Shown: in pieces, positions 7,418 through 9,673 of the stretch
Layout: each line of letters begins with the position of its first letter
How positions within the stretch are numbered: position 1 is the stretch's first letter
Source of the DNA: Flavobacteriaceae bacterium
GTDB taxonomy: Bacteria > Bacteroidota > Bacteroidia > Flavobacteriales > Flavobacteriaceae
NCBI GenBank assembly: GCA_030633225.1
Contig: DAOVTF010000047.1
Coordinates: 1-9,673 of the forward strand
Length of the DNA: 9,673 nucleotides
Reading direction: 5' to 3'
Position numbers and translations under genes: made by a program
The notes under the pieces: generated by a model
What the model saw: only the letters and a program-made list of their open reading frames with translations
Database searches by the model: none
Told to the model about the DNA's origin: nothing

Positions 7418-9451
7418 ATGCGAAAAATAGTGTTTTTTATTATTGTTGTAGCTCTTTCAAGTTTGAATGCAAATTCTCAAAATTCGAAAAAAGTTTTTTC
7501 CTACCTTGATGTATTTGATCTAGAGTATGTTTCTGATCCTCAGATATCTCCTAATGGAGAATGGGTTGTTTATCGTAGAATGGGTTTTGATATCATGAAA
7601 GATAAAAGCAAAGGTAACCTTTGGATGATAAGAGCAAACGGAACAAATCATCAAAAATTAACCTCACGTGAGGTCAGCGAATCTTCAGCACGATGGTCGC
7701 CAACGGGAGATAGAATTGTTTTTAAAAGTAATACGGATGAAGGTTCAGAAATATATTTATATTGGGTAAATACAGGAAAAGTTGCAAAGATATCGCAATT
7801 ACCATTTAGTCCTAGTTCCTTGATCTGGTCGCCAAGTGGAAACCAAATTGCCTTTACCATGCATGTTCCTGAAAAACCACCGGTAGCTGCTAAAATGCCA
7901 GAAAAACCAAAAGGGGCAAAGTGGGCAGAATCCCCAAGAATTACAGATAGATTAAAACATGAAGCAGATGGTAAAGGATATATAAAACCCGGGCACCAAC
8001 ATATTTTTGTTATTTCATCAGAAGGGGGAGCAGCCAGACAAATAACTTCGGGTAATTACAATCACCGTGGCTCTTTATCGTGGTCACCACAAGGAAATAA
8101 TATTTATTTCTCGGGAAATCGAATTGATGACTGGGAATATGATTTTAGAAATTCTGAAGTGTATAGTGTAAATGTTCAATCGGGTATCATAAAAACATTA
8201 ACTAATAATATTGGACCTGATTATTCTCCGAAAATATCTTCAGATGGGAAATATATTGCCTATTTAGGTTTTAAAGATAAAGTGCAGACACATCAAACTA
8301 CTTATTTAAATATAATGAGCGCTGATGGCTCTAATAAAAAAGTAATTTCTGATAAGTTAGATAGAAGTATTTCTAGTTTTAAATGGGATGCTAAAAGTAA
8401 GGGTTTGTTCGTTTCTTATGACGATAAAGGGAATACAAAAATATCTTATATTAATTTATCAGGTAAGTTAACCAAACTAGCTGATAATTTGGGAGGTACA
8501 TCTATAGGAAGACCTTATGCTGGAGGGTCATTTTCTGTTTCAAATGAAGATAAAATTGCTTTTACTATATCCAGACCAGAGTACCCTTCAGAACTTGCTA
8601 TTTTGAATTCGAAAGCTGTAAAAAAAATTACTAATTTAAATAAGGATCTTTTAGACTATAGAATCTTAGGGAAAGTGGAAGAAATATGGTATAAAAGCAG
8701 TTTTGATAAAAGAGATATTCAGGGATGGGTTGTTTATCCACCAAATTATAATGCTTCTAAAAAACATCCTTTAATTGTTGAAAATCATGGTGGACCTATA
8801 TTAAATTATGGAGATCGTTTTTCTGCAGAAATTCAACTTTATGCAGCAGCAGATTATATTGTGTTTTATCCAAATCCAAGAGGCAGTACCAGTTATGGTG
8901 AAGAATTTGCAAACTTATTGTATAATAATTATCCTGGTGAAGATTATAATGATGTGATGGATGGTGTAGACGAATTGATAAAAAAAGGAATTGCTTATGA
9001 AGATCAATTATTCGTAACCGGTGGTAGTGCAGGAGGAATAATGACTGCTTGGATCATTGGTAAAAATAATCGTTTTGAGGCTGCCGTTGTTGCCAAACCG
9101 GTTATTAATTGGATAAGTAAAACCTTAGTTGCAGATAACTACTTTGGTTATGCCAATTCAAGATATCCGGGACAACCATGGGAAAATTTTGAAACTTATT
9201 GGAAATTTTCTCCGCTGTCATTAGTAGGAAATATTGAAACTCCAACTATGGTTATGGTGGGAATGAATGATTTAAGAACACCGCCAAGTGAAGCCAAACA
9301 ATTGTATCATGCATTAAAATTGAGAAAAATTGAAACTGTTTTGGTTGAAATACCCGGAGCTGGTCATGGTATAGCAGCAAAACCAAGTAACTTGATCACA
9401 AAGGTTGCGAATACATTAGCTTGGTTTGAAAAATATAAGAAAGAAAATTAA
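7418..9451 (+). CDS. Secreted S9-family (prolyl-oligopeptidase-like, S9C type) serine peptidase
   Basis: This 677-residue exported peptidase probably trims short or N-acylated peptides in the periplasm, in the manner of dipeptidyl-peptidase 5 / acylaminoacyl-peptidase relatives. A signal peptide covers residues 1-20 (ANS-Q site). A seven-bladed beta-propeller follows, seen as repeated SPxG-like strands near 41-52, 91-102, 135-146, 220-231, 271-282, 321-332 and 372-383. A Pro/Lys-rich insertion occupies about 150-172. The C-terminal alpha/beta-hydrolase domain (from about 420) has HGGP at 457-460 for the oxyanion hole, nucleophile S537 in GGSAGG, D618 in GMNDLRTP and H650 in GAGHG, a complete triad. 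Length is normal for the family. The Ala after the Ser replaces the more common Tyr of GxSYGG and is a tolerated variant. The start ATG at 7418 directly precedes the signal peptide. Substrate cannot be told from sequence. I see no link to metal export beyond adjacency. Confidence 0.93.
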   Translation: MRKIVFFIIVVALSSLNANSQNSKKVFSYLDVFDLEYVSDPQISPNGEWVVYRRMGFDIMKDKSKGNLWMIRANGTNHQKLTSREVSESSARWSPTGDRIVFKSNTDEGSEIYLYWVNTGKVAKISQLPFSPSSLIWSPSGNQIAFTMHVPEKPPVAAKMPEKPKGAKWAESPRITDRLKHEADGKGYIKPGHQHIFVISSEGGAARQITSGNYNHRGSLSWSPQGNNIYFSGNRIDDWEYDFRNSEVYSVNVQSGIIKTLTNNIGPDYSPKISSDGKYIAYLGFKDKVQTHQTTYLNIMSADGSNKKVISDKLDRSISSFKWDAKSKGLFVSYDDKGNTKISYINLSGKLTKLADNLGGTSIGRPYAGGSFSVSNEDKIAFTISRPEYPSELAILNSKAVKKITNLNKDLLDYRILGKVEEIWYKSSFDKRDIQGWVVYPPNYNASKKHPLIVENHGGPILNYGDRFSAEIQLYAAADYIVFYPNPRGSTSYGEEFANLLYNNYPGEDYNDVMDGVDELIKKGIAYEDQLFVTGGSAGGIMTAWIIGKNNRFEAAVVAKPVINWISKTLVADNYFGYANSRYPGQPWENFETYWKFSPLSLVGNIETPTMVMVGMNDLRTPPSEAKQLYHALKLRKIETVLVEIPGAGHGIAAKPSNLITKVANTLAWFEKYKKEN

Positions 9452-9469
9452 GCAGAAACTAAAATGTAA

Positions 9470-9486
9470 TTTTTTTTAAAAAAAAA
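9470..9486. repeat. T8-A9 homopolymer block before the ATP-cone gene
   Basis: Eight T (9470-9477) run straight into nine A (9478-9486), 18 bp after the peptidase stop and 9 bp before the proposed TTG start. It is too AT-only to be a standard terminator stem. It may bend DNA, keep the ribosome site open, or vary in length by slippage. Confidence 0.4.
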
Positions 9487-9495
9487 TATAAAAAT

Positions 9496-9673
9496 TTGAA
9501 TAAAACCTTCCAAATAAAAAAATACTCCGGTGAATCTGTCGATTTTGATATTGATAAATTGATTAATTCTTTAAGAAGAACTCAGGCAGATGAACAAACC
9601 ATTGAAAGGGTTGTAAATGAAGTACAAAAAAAGTTATATGATGGCATATCCACAAAAGAAATCTATCAATTGG
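9496..9673 (+). CDS. ATP-cone domain protein, N-terminal fragment, probable TTG start
   Basis: 59 codons are visible before the right edge. The translation has the ATP-cone pattern: IKKYSGESVDFDIDKLINSL at residues 7-26, then a helix with V39, V40 and V43, and LYDGISTKEIY at 47-57. This nucleotide-binding fold occurs at the N-terminus of class I/II/III ribonucleotide reductases, in NrdR, and in stand-alone proteins. From memory, Bacteroidota have a family with this start followed by an Mrr-like restriction-endonuclease domain, which the STKEIY wording recalls; only the downstream sequence can decide. In-frame TAA at 9460-9462 closes the frame upstream and no in-frame ATG or GTG lies between it and the domain. 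The TTG at 9496 therefore is the best start, and gives the usual short run-up to the cone. It follows the peptidase gene by 44 bp, including a T8-A9 block. Confidence 0.75.
   Translation, partial: MNKTFQIKKYSGESVDFDIDKLINSLRRTQADEQTIERVVNEVQKKLYDGISTKEIYQL

Noticed and set aside
9470..9486. T8-A9 block as an intrinsic terminator of the peptidase gene
   Set aside because: There is no G/C-containing stem before the T-run, and a pure T/A fold would be too weak. I left it as a homopolymer feature only.
1..9673. CRISPR array, tRNA/rRNA genes, insertion sequence ends or transposase
   Set aside because: I saw no spaced direct repeats, no tRNA-like TTC loop/anticodon pattern and no transposase-like frame. 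The window is filled by ordinary genes with short gaps.

Overview
The window is AT-rich (roughly 30% GC by eye). It carries marks of Bacteroidota, most likely a marine-type Flavobacteriia: few Shine-Dalgarno sequences, lysine/asparagine/isoleucine-rich proteins, exported proteins cleaved just before Gln, a TTTG/TAnnTTTG-like promoter, and a heavy-metal RND pump fused to its own outer-membrane channel. The organism assignment is inferred from gene style, not from a marker gene.

Layout. (1) Positions 2-1192, minus strand: the N-terminal 397 residues of a xanthine-dehydrogenase-type small subunit (two [2Fe-2S] domains plus FAD domain), cut by the left edge. (2) Positions 1193-1353: a divergent AT-rich intergenic region with a short palindrome. 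(3) Positions 1354-7358, plus strand: an apparent metal-efflux operon. It encodes a small exported His-rich protein of unknown function, a 1445-residue protein joining a complete CzcA-type RND pump to a complete TolC/CusC-type outer-membrane factor, and, 10 bp later, the periplasmic adaptor lipoprotein. (4) Positions 7418-9451: a secreted S9-family serine peptidase, probably with its own promoter. (5) Positions 9496-9673: the start of an ATP-cone protein, with a likely TTG start, cut by the right edge.

How they work together. The RND pump, adaptor and outer-membrane factor supply all three parts of a trans-envelope metal exporter, here from only two genes. The join between pump and channel contains a signal-peptide-like segment (residues about 1049-1067, ending VKA-Q). 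The protein may therefore be made as a 1:1 polyprotein and cut during export. TM4 carries the Asp-Asp-Glu signature of CzcA, and the copper-binding Met corresponding to E. coli CusA M672 is Glu. This favours divalent cations (Zn/Co/Ni/Cd) over Cu/Ag. The His-rich leader protein is plausibly a periplasmic metal-binding accessory, but this is inference. The dehydrogenase, peptidase and ATP-cone genes show no obvious functional link to the pump. No metal-responsive regulator gene, RNA gene, mobile element or CRISPR array was seen.
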